Notes under the pieces: model-generated
Databases searched by the model: none
What the model was told of the DNA's origin: nothing
The model's input: the letters and a program-made list of their open reading frames with translations, nothing else
Shown: one piece after another, positions 19,401 to 29,063 of the stretch
Position numbering within the stretch: the first letter of the stretch is position 1
Layout: each line of letters opens with the position of its first letter
Assembly (NCBI GenBank): GCA_051453625.1
Contig: JBOZIK010000001.1
Location: 56,236,593 to 56,266,712 of the forward strand
DNA: 30,120 nucleotides
Direction of reading: 5' to 3'
From: Welwitschia mirabilis
Taxonomy: Eukaryota > Gnetophyta > Gnetopsida > Welwitschiales
Made by a program: the position numbers and the translations under genes

Positions 19401-19422
19401 CCCTCCTTCTAGCACCAAAATG
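19401..19422 (-). promoter_or_regulatory. Candidate primer-binding/leader site of the gypsy relic
   Basis: The minus strand reads ATTTTGGTGCTAGAAGGAGG just upstream of the gag N-terminus. Plant gypsy leaders often read TTTGGCGCC at this place. Changing two CpG-type Cs to T would give the TTTGGTGCT seen here. Which tRNA it matched cannot be settled. Confidence 0.3.
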
Positions 19423-20459
19423 ATAAAAGCTTATGTGATGAAATAATTACAGAAAATATTAAGAAACTATGTTGGAAAACATAGAAAACTATGATGCTGT
19501 TAATATAAAATAAGCTTAAATAATTACATAAAAATTAAAGGTTTACTAAAGAACTAGTGGATATTTTTAGTAATTTAGCCATTTTGTTTAAAATGCATCA
19601 TTAAGATAGTATCATGATGAAGTTACTTAAACTAGTCAAGTTGGTTTATAGTTGATGAAGTTTGTTGTTTACATATATTACATTAGGGGGAGTGAAGAAA
19701 ATAGACAAACATAATAAAATTAGATGAAATGCTAAATAATACTTATTTCTAAGTATACTAATTATCCTAATTTATGTTCAGCTATACAAACAAGAGCACA
19801 TAGAAGATAATATTACTTTTTTAAGTAATAAAACATGCATATAATTATACTCAGAAGATTAGATTTTTAGCGTTATATTGGAATACTAAAATGTTGCACA
19901 TAAATGTACTAATGATCTTGTGTTTTCCTTTGCAAGAAACACTAGAACATGAGAGATACTATTGCACCTTTTTTAGGATGGATGGAGCTTCCTTTTTTGA
20001 CCTTCTTGCTCAGTTCTATTACTTGAGCCTTTTGTTAAAAGAGTCCCACTTTTCATGGTGATCTCCTCCTTGTACCCCTTTTTGTTTTACCATTTCCTTT
20101 CTTTGATTCTTAAGGATAGATTTAGGATTGAGGTTGTTACTGCATTTCTACCATTGCAGTATTCCCTTTCATCCTCATGCCAAATGGCATTTTGTACATG
20201 TAATACAATGATATAATATATATACTTACCTACTAACATACTAACTAATTAACTTATTGACTAGCTAGTGCATTAACTTAATGACTAAAGAAAAATGTCT
20301 AATACCATATAAAATTTATAATTATAAAAACAAAAACATTTCATTAATAAGTAAAAATTACATCAAAATTAGTTCTCATCAACGTGCATGCTCAAATGTT
20401 TTTCTATGTTCGAAACCATCAAAGTCTAGAGTAGACATAATAAGATGTAAAAGTCTTAA
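19423..20459. other. Non-coding; expected place of the gypsy LTR
   Basis: An LTR of the minus-strand gypsy relic should lie here. I could not find its ends or a convincing TATA box; TATATATTA on the minus strand near 20,215 is weak. An open frame on the plus strand at 20,281-20,484 is not supported by any motif. Confidence 0.35.
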
Positions 20460-20800
20460 AATCTCTACAATGATATCTTTATAATGTTAATCTTTACTTC
20501 TATAACTTTTATTAGTAGGAAGATGTTCTCAACATTAGCATGAAAAAGGCTAGCCACTTTTTAAATGACCTATAAGTAAATCTGTAGAAGAGGTATTCAT
20601 TACTGATAAGTGAAGATGTTTGGAATAGAGTGGTAAGACTCTAGCAAGTGTTAAAATCTATTTTTCTTTCCTCAAGAATTATTGTTCTTTGAATTTGATA
20701 TTAAATTTGAATATTTCATCCTTAACATTCTAGCAAATAGTCCTTTTTGTTAAGAACTAAAGGCCTCAAGTTCCTTTCCTCTCCTATGAGATGCCATATT
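20460..20800 (-). pseudogene. Minus-strand ORF relic, possibly a plant retroelement accessory protein
   Basis: A start at 20,797 reads MASHRRGKELEAFSS and then a stop. Further pieces follow in shifting frames: ARMLRMKYSNLISNSK, then SYHSIPNIFTYQ, then KVASLFHANVENIFLLIKV (about 20,565-20,510). The order of a basic MASRR-type start, a charged region, and a V-x-x-FxANxxN block recalls the plant-specific retroelement proteins annotated as putative plant transposon protein domains. The match is loose. It lies downstream of the copia relic in the same orientation. Confidence 0.3.
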
Positions 20801-20866
20801 TACACTCAAACACAAAGTTGTAGAGGAAACAATTATCATCACAAAAGAAGATAAAGTATTAATAAT

Positions 20867-20940
20867 GTGTACATAACCTGAAAGCATCTAAATCAAGGAT
20901 AGTGTGTACACAACATGGAAATATCTAAACTAAGGATACA
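20867..20940 (+). repeat. Two-copy 37-bp tandem duplication
   Basis: GTGTACATAACCTGAAAGCA (from 20,867) and GTGTACACAACATGGAAATA (from 20,904) begin two adjoining 37-bp units. Both continue TCTAAA, then TCAAGGATA or CTAAGGATA, with about eight differences. Confidence 0.65.
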
Positions 20941-21844
20941 TAATATTTAACATCTAAGAAACCCTATTTTAGTGCAAACTAAATTGTCAAAAATAAATAA
21001 CAATGTAATACCTAAATTAGATTAATTAATTAAGGAGTACATACTATGCATTTTGAAACACATGATAAGCTTAGAAAAATACTATATTAAGAATACTTTA
21101 CATTGTTTTATTCCATTGCAATATTAAGATCAAAAGGAAAAACATGAAAAAATATAAAAAAGTAAAATATTTTAGTAAACAACATCATATTTCAATCATT
21201 TTAGAACCAGAAAAGTATAGAGGATATCATAGAATCAAGATAAACAAGAAGATTTAAGAAAGAAGGAAATTTGAAGAGAAATCATGTTTTGAAATGAAAA
21301 AAAAGATAAGAAAAGAGAAAAGATGTGATTCAATTTGTAAGAAATCATAAAAAACTAGTTGAATCTTGAAGAGTAAAAATAGCTTGCTTAGGATTAAAAT
21401 GTTAAAAAAAAACTGCTAAACTTAAGATGTACTTGAAAAGATTGAAAATGAAGAATCATAGGTGCATTAAATAGGTTTTTCTTAGAAATATACATGAGTA
21501 ATACACCTTAGGGTTTAGGATGTCAACCATACCCAAAAAAAAAGTTAAATTTTAACAAGGAATGAATGACCTCTGAGAAGTAACAGTTAGTTATTTGAGA
21601 AATAGATTGGAACCAAAAGCCTAGGGGTTAATTATAGAGAAATAAGGGGTTGATAGAGTAAAGTTATGAAAATAATACTTGGTCAACCAAAAAGAAAGAG
21701 GGATTTAACCTTAGAAAGATAAGATAATAGTTAATTCTAGTTAACAAAAAGCAAAGAAAAGTGAGAAAACGAAGGGTTAGTTACTTAGAGAGAAGAGTTA
21801 ACATGGAGTGATTTATAAAAAGAAATATAACAATATTAAATAAT
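20941..21844. other. A-rich stretch without recognised feature
   Basis: This lies downstream of the copia polyprotein end on the minus strand, where a polypurine tract and 3' LTR would be expected. Neither was recognised. Purine-rich runs on the plus strand (21,230-21,330) are on the wrong strand for that role. Confidence 0.4.
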
Positions 21845-23485
21845 AATTTGATAAGAAGGTCTACAAGTTGATGTTCAATGGAAACGTATTCAAGGAAATA
21901 TCTTTGTTGTCAACATGATCATGAATGAAATGATGGTAAATATTAATATGTTTGGTTCTAGAGTGTAACAAAACATCCTTGGAAATGTTAAGTATACTAG
22001 AGTTATCAAAAAATATTGGTGTTTAATTTACATATGTTTAAGTCCTTAAGAATGTAGCAAATTCATAAAAATTTAGCAATACAACTACCAGGTGAGACAT
22101 ATTTAGCTTGAGCTATAGATAGGACTATTAATATTTACTTCTCACTTGATAACTAGGAAGATAAGAACTGAGAAAACATTAGTTACCAATAGTGCTTTTT
22201 CTTTCATGTTTAGAACTAGCCAAATCAACACCATAATAAAAAGATAAATGAATGTTTTAGTTCTTCAAAAATTAAATATCATAATTCAAAGTAATGTTCA
22301 CATACTCTAGTATCCATTTTATTTCTATACAATGAGATTCTTTAGGTTGATTTTAATACCTAAAATAAAGTCCTATTATAAATATAATGTTAGGTCTACT
22401 AGTAGTAACAAAGTAGGCTTTCAACCACTCTTTAATATGTCTTAATATATTGATATCCTTTCCTTATTCATTTGCATCTATCTTGTTGATTGCTCCTAGT
22501 CTTACTCTTTAATGTTTCAAATTTCTTCACAAGCTTATTTGCAAAATTTTATTAAGACAAAAATACATCATTTTTTTCTTTGTTTTACCTAGGGGTTAAG
22601 AAATATTAAAATCTCACCTATATGGTTTCTTTAAAAATGGTTAGTCATTAATTTTGCAAACTCTTGAGATATAGATTTAAGAATTACATCAAATATAATA
22701 TCATCTACATAAATTTGAATCATAAGAAAATCCTTTAAAATTTATTTTAAAAATAAAGTTATATCTAAACAAGGATTTCTTCAATCTATAAATATGGTTA
22801 AGATAGTCTTAGTTATTTATTGTAATACCTTATTTTCCTTCCTATTACTCTATTTTAATGGGAGATTTCAGGAGCTAAGAATTCATGAGTTATCTCTTTA
22901 TTATCATATAATTCTTCAAATAATTCATTTTTAAATTCTCCTTCATGATCACTTCTGATTTTATTTATGTTAATTCCAACTTCATTCTTTAATCTTTTAC
23001 ACAAGATTTTAAATTATCTATCACATCACTCTTGTTTCTGAAAAATAGTACCTAGGAGAATTTATAGAAATCATCAATGACAACAAGCACATATTTATTA
23101 CCACCTAGACTTTAAATGGAGGAAGTTCCAATTAGGTCTAGCTGTAACAAATATAAGGGTCTTATTGAGTTGATATGATTAATATTAAATAAATTTTTCC
23201 TAGTCTGCTTTCCTAGTTGACAAGCTTTACAAACTTCAACTTTAATTTTATATATTTTAGGCATTTCTTTTATTACTTCAAAATTGACAATGTTAAAGAG
23301 ATTTTTAAAATTTAAATGATCTAAATGTTTATGCCACAATATACTTTTAGAAATTAATAAATAATATGATAAATACCTAATAATGATAGATTATCTAATA
23401 GAATAAATATTTCTATCTCAACTACTAAGAAGAATAACATTTCCATTTCTATCTAAAACATGAAATTTAGAAGTGATAAATAAAA
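21845..23485 (-). pseudogene. Ty1-copia pol relic: integrase, RT, RNase H
   Basis: On the minus strand, a lead-in block FHVLDRNGNVILLS (about 23,465) is followed by the pre-integrase zinc domain MWHKHLDHLNFKNL and CKACQLGKQTR (23,339-23,112), with the HHCC residues kept. The integrase core follows: VIDDFYKF (first Asp, about 23,070), IRSDHEGEFKN (second Asp, about 22,945), and NRVIGRK, where the family has NGVVERK, so the catalytic Glu codon (22,840-22,842) is GGA, Gly. After a deletion come HIYRLKKSLF and IQIYVDDIIF (RT, 22,691-22,720). RNase H pieces are TTSRPNIIF, YYGVDLASSKHERKST, AQAKYVSPGSCIAKF, and HSRTKHINIYHHFIHDHV ending near 21,845. Motifs fit copia elements of the SIRE/Tork kind. 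Integrase C-terminus, RT fingers and palm, gag, protease and both LTRs are missing. Numerous stops. Confidence 0.85.
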
Positions 23486-25041
23486 TATCAACTCAATAGT
23501 AGATACAACTTCTTGAAGAGGTGAAATTCTTGAAAATTCTATTATAGATACATCAAGATAATATTGGGTTATTGGTATATTTCCTACTAAAGTTTCTCCT
23601 TCCTTTATCTTAGCTAATTTTAGACAAAGAATATACATTAATGATCCCTTCTTAATTTTCTTCTTTATATGCTTAGATTTAATTATATTATTCATATCTA
23701 ATTTAGATTTGTCGTGGAAGGTTATTCTTTAATAATAATTTGTCATCTCTACTTGACATTTCTTACAATTTATAATTGTCTTATTTTTCATTAAGCAATT
23801 TCTACCTGAAACTATATCATATCTTCCTAGGTTAATAATAATTGACTAAATATGGAATTATCTCTTACTCATAGATAAATTACAATTTTGAACCTATGAT
23901 TAAACTTAGTTATGGACTCATTTGCAAGCTTTATGCATCCCTCACTTGTAGTACAACATAAGTTTTCTCTTCAAATAACTCTAGGGGATGTAAAACAATC
24001 GATTGCTCCATAAGTAAATAAAATAATTATTTTTGTATTATTAAGTAAATCCTTATCTTTTACATCTAAGATCTAAAATTGCACCCCTTTCTTATCTATT
24101 ATTACTCAAAGTCGTCTAAATGGTTACTAAATCATGCATGATGAACTAGCTTTTAGCAATTAATAAACAGTCTCTAACTTTATGGTTTATTTTATAATTG
24201 AAGCATTGAAAGGAATTATTAAATTAACCTTGGTAATGACTTGGTAACGACTTTAACTAGGACTTTACTTAAAATTAGATCTTTATGGTTGCTTTCTTAT
24301 GTGACTTTGACTAAAAGTATTTCAATTTCTCTTAAATGGTGCGTGTTTGTTTTGGTTAGAATTTCTATTTTTGCTATCACAACTATAAATATTATTTTTA
24401 TTGAAATTGCAATTCTTATTGCAATGAAACATATGTGATTTATTCCCCTTAAAGCTGGAATTCTTAGGAGGAATTCATTTTTTGTTTTCTTATTGTCTTT
24501 TCTAATTTTATTTTCTTAGTTTTGCTTTATTTATAGCTTATCTTAAGTTTTAGTTTGAAACATAGATACTTCAGAAGTAATAGAAGGAAAAAGAGTATCA
24601 ATAAAGAGATTTTCTTTGAATTCTTAATCAATATGCATATGTAATACATATCGTAGTAATTCCATAAATTTACATTTATGAGAAGCTATGATCACATTAG
24701 AAGCTTACATGAGATTATAGCATTCAGTAAACTTTTGATGAGTGTAATACTTAGTGATATACTTTTACTCAAATATGTGCTTAAACTCTTTCCATAAAAG
24801 TTCCATCTCATCTAACTTTTCCATTTCTATTTTCCACTATGAATTAGCTTCTTCTTATAATATGTAGATAGCTAAAGAAGTCTTTTCATATTCATCACAT
24901 CATAAGATGCCTATAACCTTATGATTTTATTTTTGATAGATCTGAACATCCTATAAAATTTGGTGAGTTTAACTTAATAAATTTTTGAATTAACTTTCTC
25001 ATATTCACATCCTTATTAGATTGATTAGTACCATTATCCAT
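23486..25041 (-). pseudogene. Ty3/gypsy chromovirus-like gag and protease relic
   Basis: On the minus strand the start at 25,041 reads MDNGTNQSNKDVNMRKLIQ, then FIKLNSPNFIG. The gag core follows at 24,793-24,729 (ELLWKEFKHIFE, stop, KYITKYYTHQKF) and 24,690-24,640 (KFMELLRYVLHMHID). A CCHC knuckle at 24,211-24,150 reads FQCFNYKINHKVRDC; the second Cys is Tyr and the spacing is one residue short. The protease has LFTYGAIDCF (24,025-23,990) where the family has LFDSGATHSF, so the catalytic Asp is gone. Its C-terminal block reads RNCLMKNKTIINCKKCQ. The linker before RT is an open 80-codon frame (23,695-23,453): SKHIKKKIKKGSLMY, then GNIPITQYYLDVS, matching the IPVVxEFxDVFP linker of Tekay/Del-type chromoviruses, up to VSTIELI at 23,486. 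There it ends and copia sequence begins. Confidence 0.75.
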
Positions 25042-25573
25042 TTGTGTATTTTTACCTTGATTTACTATTTGTGATAGAAATTACATGAACATACTTAATA
25101 ATACCTATAGATTAAGGATGATGAATGGTTTATTTTCATTATTATATTATTGATTAGCCCTTAATTTATCTTGATGTTAATTAGTTGATACAACTGAATA
25201 TTCCTCAAGACTTGGTTGACAATGATGAGTTATCTAGAACGAGTGGAAAATATTATTAGACTTGGTTGATAATATAATAAATATTATATTAAAGGTTGAA
25301 GTTCCTATAATCTTAATAAAGATTGTGTCATAACCATTATATAATTAATTTAAACTAAATATTATGTAGTAAATATAAGTTAGTTAAAATGTTTGATTAC
25401 CTTTAAGGGTATATATAGTTTTGGTATATTTTTTTATGTTTTTGTTAAAATGATCAAACTCTATAAGTTACCATTTGAGATTATGGGTTTTATAAGTAAT
25501 GATCGATAATGAAGTTTATAGAGACATGATTATGTACTAATTATCATCTTAAGATTTATTAGGAATTAGAATT
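25042..25573 (-). other. Leader of the chromovirus-like relic; no gene
   Basis: Non-coding DNA between the gag start and the 44-bp array. AGACTTGGTTGA(C/T)AAT occurs twice (near 25,208 and 25,258). The sequence becomes progressively array-like from about 25,500. Confidence 0.4.
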
Positions 25574-26110
25574 AGTATGAATATAATTAACTTAATGATT
25601 ATTTACAAATTGAAATTATCATAGATATAATCAAATTTATGATTAATTAGTCATTATGATTTTAGTAGATAAATTATTTACTAACTAGGATTATCATGAA
25701 TATAATTAACTGCATGGTCATTAGGTTAGCACATATTTAATTTAGTAATCATTTATGGTTTAGAACCATGATAGGTATAATTAAATTCATGATTATTTAA
25801 TAATTAGAATTATGGAAAATATGATTAACTTTATATTTGCTTAAGAAATGAGAATTATCCTAGATATAACTAATTTCAAGATGATTCATGAAATAGGATT
25901 ATAATTGGTGTAATCAACTTTATGATTATTTGATAATTAAGGTGATTATAAGTATAATTAGTTACATAATTATTTAAGACTTCTGACTCTTATGAGTATA
26001 ATTAGTTTCATGATTACTTTAAACATTAGGATTATCATGAATATAATTAATTTTCTAGATATTTAAAAATTAGATCTATAATGGATATAATCAAATTTAT
26101 TTTCAAGTAA
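25574..26110. repeat. 44-bp tandem array, about eleven degenerate units
   Basis: Units read roughly ATTATCATGAATATAATTA then ACTTTATGATTATTTAA. The marker TATAAT(T/C)A falls at 25,582, 25,626, 25,701, 25,776, 25,820, 25,865, 25,909, 25,953, 25,997, 26,042 and 26,086. Spacings are 44, 75, 75, 44, 45, 44, 44, 44, 45 and 44, so two units carry about 31 extra bases. It lies between the primer-binding site and gag of the minus-strand chromovirus relic, i.e. in its 5' leader. Confidence 0.8.
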
Positions 26111-26139
26111 TTAACATAGATATGAATTAAGGTAATCTA

Positions 26140-26152
26140 GGATCTAATACCA
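26140..26152 (-). promoter_or_regulatory. Primer-binding site, tRNA-iMet type
   Basis: The minus strand reads TGGTATTAGATCC. The usual plant site complementary to initiator tRNA-Met is TGGTATCAGAGC, so 10 of the first 12 bases agree. It lies three bases (TAA) inside a GGTGTTACA end, the usual spacing between an LTR and its primer-binding site. It is in the same orientation as the gag at 25,041. Confidence 0.65.
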
Positions 26153-26155
26153 TTA

Positions 26156-26910
26156 TGTAACACCTTGACATTAATTAGTCTAATTAAGAGCTTATTTTTT
26201 AGATAATATTATTAAATAACATGCACAACGAACCTATGATCAATTCCTACTTAGGTCCTATTCAAACATTATAAGAGTTAAAATCATTAAATAACATAAT
26301 CACTTGTTCATTATAAACCTTTTTGATTTGCATATAATAATAGTTTTAAAATCTTGCCTTATATTTATTTGTAACTTTTGTTTTTGCCACAAAAAGATAT
26401 CTTATATCCAGTTGATGGAAAGTTATCTTGTTTTATCACATACATGGATAAGTTTTATAATAGTGCCTAACTAATATAATATGAGGTTGAAACTCTTATT
26501 AATAAAATTTTAACTCTATATCTAGCCACTCTCAAGACATGAATTGTTTCTATTACAAGTTCTAGATTACATAAACATGGCTAGGCTCAATGTAAAATCC
26601 CATATTCCTATAGTTAAAAATCTTCAAATTTGGTGCTTTAGAATCAAATGTATACCCCAAATTTAAATAGTTGAAATAACTTCATATTTTGCTCTAAAAT
26701 CTAATACCCAGAAAATGGAACATGGGCGGTAAAGGGTTGGGTAAAGATGTGGTTGTAATCTTCATTAAAATTAAAAAAAAAAAAGGGAATAACTCAAGCA
26801 TCGAAAATTTAAAACTATCTAAAGGGCAACTATTAATCTTCCTCTAATCTAAAATATTTAATCATAAGAATTGAAGTTTTTATTTTTTAATTTCTTCAAA
26901 TGAGTTAGGG
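26156..26910 (-). mobile_element. 5' LTR of the chromovirus-like relic (inner edge at 26,156; outer edge not found)
   Basis: The inner edge is TGTAACACC on the plus strand (GGTGTTACA on the minus), matching the TG..CA ends of chromovirus LTRs, next to the primer-binding site. The sequence further out is AT-rich and non-coding. The outer end could not be fixed; the limit given is where unrelated repeats begin. No second LTR was found. Confidence 0.4.
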
Positions 26911-26915
26911 AATTA

Positions 26916-27005
26916 TTTTGAAGCACAAGACTTAATGGCATAAGGGTAAAGGTATAAGAATTTTGAAGCACAAGACTTAATTGCATAAGGGTCAAGGTAT
27001 AAAAA
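26916..27005 (+). repeat. Two-copy 45-bp tandem duplication
   Basis: TTTTGAAGCACAAGACTTAA begins both units, at 26,916 and 26,961. The rest (TGGCATAAGGGTAAAGG or TTGCATAAGGGTCAAGG, then TATAA) differs at only three positions, so this is a recent duplication compared with its surroundings. It adjoins the tRNA-like motif at 27,047 and may be part of the same SINE-like element. Confidence 0.8.
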
Positions 27006-27046
27006 ATTTAACTGTTCATCTTAAGTACACACTCAAAATTCCATCA

Positions 27047-27105
27047 AGAATCGAACCTATGACCTCTCACTTAATACTCTCATGACTTAAACCAATGTGA
27101 TAAGG
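27047..27105 (-). repeat. tRNA-like motif (possible SINE head), minus strand
   Basis: The minus strand has TATCACATTGGTTTA, like a pol III A box (tRNA TAGCTCAGTTGG), and GGTTCGATTCT (27,047-27,057), a good B box, about 40 bp apart. AGTCATGAGAG and AGTGAGAGGTCATA lie between. It does not fold into a credible functional tRNA, so a tRNA-derived SINE or tRNA relic is the best reading. Confidence 0.45.
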
Positions 27106-27109
27106 ATGT

Positions 27110-27930
27110 TGTTGACGATGCAATTTCAAGGAAACGAAGTAGGATTTATCAAGCTGATTAAATAAAATTTGGATTTTGAACTTTTACCTAGACAAGCAGA
27201 AATTTTAGAGGGCACTGAATGTAATCTGACAAGAAGTAGACTGAAGAAATACAAGGGAAGTGATTCAGAAAGTAGATCACCCGGAAACGCAACTGCAAAT
27301 CGCAGCTAAATAATGAGTCTAGAGAGAAAACTGGGGAATGAAAGCAATTAAATGCTGAGGAAAATCAATACTCTATTGACACATTTTAGTTGAAAACAGT
27401 CTCTGAACATTGGATGCAAGAGGGGTGTTACCAAAATCAAGAACAAATGCTGTGGAAGCAAGAATGAAACACTCAAGAATTTGCAATGCTGACATGGATC
27501 AAGAGTTGAGTGAAGTGCAGAAACACTTTCTGGACTAGTGCTAAGAGTTTTGGGTGTTTTTAAATTGCTGGGTAAGGCCCCCTTTCAATAATGATCAAGA
27601 AAAAGATTTATGAGCAGCGTTGAAGGTGGAGCACTGTAATTTCTGGGTGTTCTTACTTTCTTCTTGCACTCAAGAATGCGTTTTCTAGAATTTGGAATTT
27701 CAAGCGATGGAGAAAGTGCGTTTTACCAAGAAGTGGAAATAAATGGTGTTATCAATGCATAATGCATATAACCAGCCCTTCCACCAAAACCTGTAACAGC
27801 ATAATTAGCTGCGCTTTTGAAACGCTTAACTCTCAGACCCCTTTCTTACAAGAAATCCACTGCGTTTTCAAGCCTAATCAAGGTGGACCCAATGTTCAGT
27901 ACATTTAAGAGGGTAATGTTTTTTTAACAG
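27110..27930. other. Island of less AT-rich DNA, non-coding
   Basis: Composition changes clearly, with many CpG, GCG and CAGC words and fewer poly(A/T) runs than the flanks. TGCGTTTT-type words recur (27,677, 27,716, 27,860 and nearby), and AAACGC on the other strand at 27,293 and 27,820. No open frame above about 60 codons and no coding motif were found. It looks like a younger insertion, perhaps a solo LTR or non-autonomous element. No terminal repeats or target duplication could be confirmed. Confidence 0.4.
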
Positions 27931-27941
27931 CAACGACTTAA

Positions 27942-27997
27942 TAGTTTGATGGTAAGAGGCAGTTATAGAAAGTGGGAGGCTGGTAGTTCAAATCCCT
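27942..27997 (+). repeat. tRNA-like motif (possible SINE head), plus strand
   Basis: TAGTTTGATGGTAAGAGGC resembles a pol III A box. TAGTTCAAATCCC (27,984-27,996) is a good B box 42 bp later, with AGTGGGAGGCTGG before it. The orientation is opposite to the motif at 27,047-27,105, and the two flank the compositional island. Confidence 0.45.
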
Positions 27998-28009
27998 TTA
28001 TAACCGTAA

Positions 28010-28510
28010 TTGGCCTTAATGTTTGCTAATTACTACCCTATTTTCATAAAATCTAACCTTTAAAACCTTAAATTAAATTTAGAGGAACTTATTTAATATC
28101 CAATCCTCAATCTTTATTAATTTTTCAAAAGGAAAGGTGACTTCCTTTTTTCTTGTCCATATTTAAAGGAAAATTTCTTAAAGATACATTAACCAAACTT
28201 CTAAAAGATTCAAGAAAACATCAACTTATTATGTAATCTTACCAAAATTTTTCAATTATAATATAATAATAATGCACAAATTCAGATATATTCCAAGAAT
28301 ATTCTTAAGAATCCATAATTTTTTTCATTCGATATCCAATAAAATATTTCATAAACACATGGGAAAAGATTCAAGATTTTAATAAATTCCATCAAATAAT
28401 AACTAGAAAATATAACTTCCAATAAACAAATTTTATTGCAAAATTTCAAGAAGGAAAATCATTATTCCATATATCATAAAATTTCAGAATAAACTTCAAA
28501 TACTACAAGT
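28010..28510. other. AT-rich stretch upstream of a TATA box; possible U3
   Basis: No coding signal. Repeated ATTTTTC and AATAAAATTT words only. If 28,519 is an LTR promoter, this would be its U3, but no LTR start was found. Confidence 0.3.
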
Positions 28511-28518
28511 CACCCACT

Positions 28519-28527
28519 TATAAATAG
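28519..28527 (+). promoter_or_regulatory. LTR-like TATA box
   Basis: CACCCACTTATAAATAGAG is a strong plant TATA context like those of LTRs, on the plus strand. No gene follows, so retroelement origin is the simplest reading. Confidence 0.45.
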
Positions 28528-28911
28528 AGTCTATCTCTCACCACAATAACAAATAACACATTGAATGTTCATGTATTTAAGTATTCAACTCTAATAGCTA
28601 AAAAGAGATACAATTAATCAAAAGATTTTTCCATCAATATAGATCCAACGATCCTTCATAGACTCATGCTATCTCAGTAATTAGACTCCAGATTTACCAC
28701 TTGTCACAAAAAGGTATGGGATAAGAACTATGAAATCTCATAGCTCCCAATAGCGTCTAGGAAAGAATAGGTAATTTGGCAAGATTCTTTAAGGATTAAG
28801 ATAGAAAGGACAATTCAAGACTACAAGAAATCCAAGATATAACACAAAAAATGAACTCATGATTATGAACGAGAATATCAAATATAATAAATATCTCAAT
28901 TACTTCACTAT
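28528..28911. other. Non-coding; possible R-U5
   Basis: No open frame or motif supported. The region links the TATA box to the minisatellite. Confidence 0.3.
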
Positions 28912-29063
28912 CTCGTTCGGTGATCTATGAAGCCCACTACCTCATTTGGTGATCTATGGTAATATAATATCCCGACTTCCTCATTCAGCAATCTGTGAGA
29001 TTCTCTCTTCACTGCCTTATTTGGTGATCTATAAACTCCATTGTCTCATTTGACGATCTATGG
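28912..29063 (+). repeat. Five-copy minisatellite with core CTCATTTGGTGATCTATGG
   Basis: Cores begin at 28,912 (CTCGTTCGGTGATCTATG), 28,941, 28,980 (CTCATTCAGCAATCTGTG), 29,016 and 29,045, with spacings 29, 39, 36 and 29. Each is preceded by a CACTA(C/T)-like word. The CpG-bearing first copy probably shows the older form; the others carry TG or CA in its place. Confidence 0.7.

Noticed and set aside
14340-20110. Sequences around 14,350 and 19,915 as an LTR pair (both contain CTTGTGTTTT-type words)
   Set aside because: The similarity stops after about 15 bases and the TATA box at 14,483 has no partner near 20,000. The evidence is not enough to call two LTRs.
24241-24438. Plus-strand open frame of 65 codons
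   Set aside because: Antisense to the gag relic between its core and zinc knuckle; hydrophobic low-complexity product.
27047-27105. Functional tRNA gene
   Set aside because: A- and B-box-like words are present, but the arms do not form a convincing cloverleaf and no clear anticodon loop could be placed.
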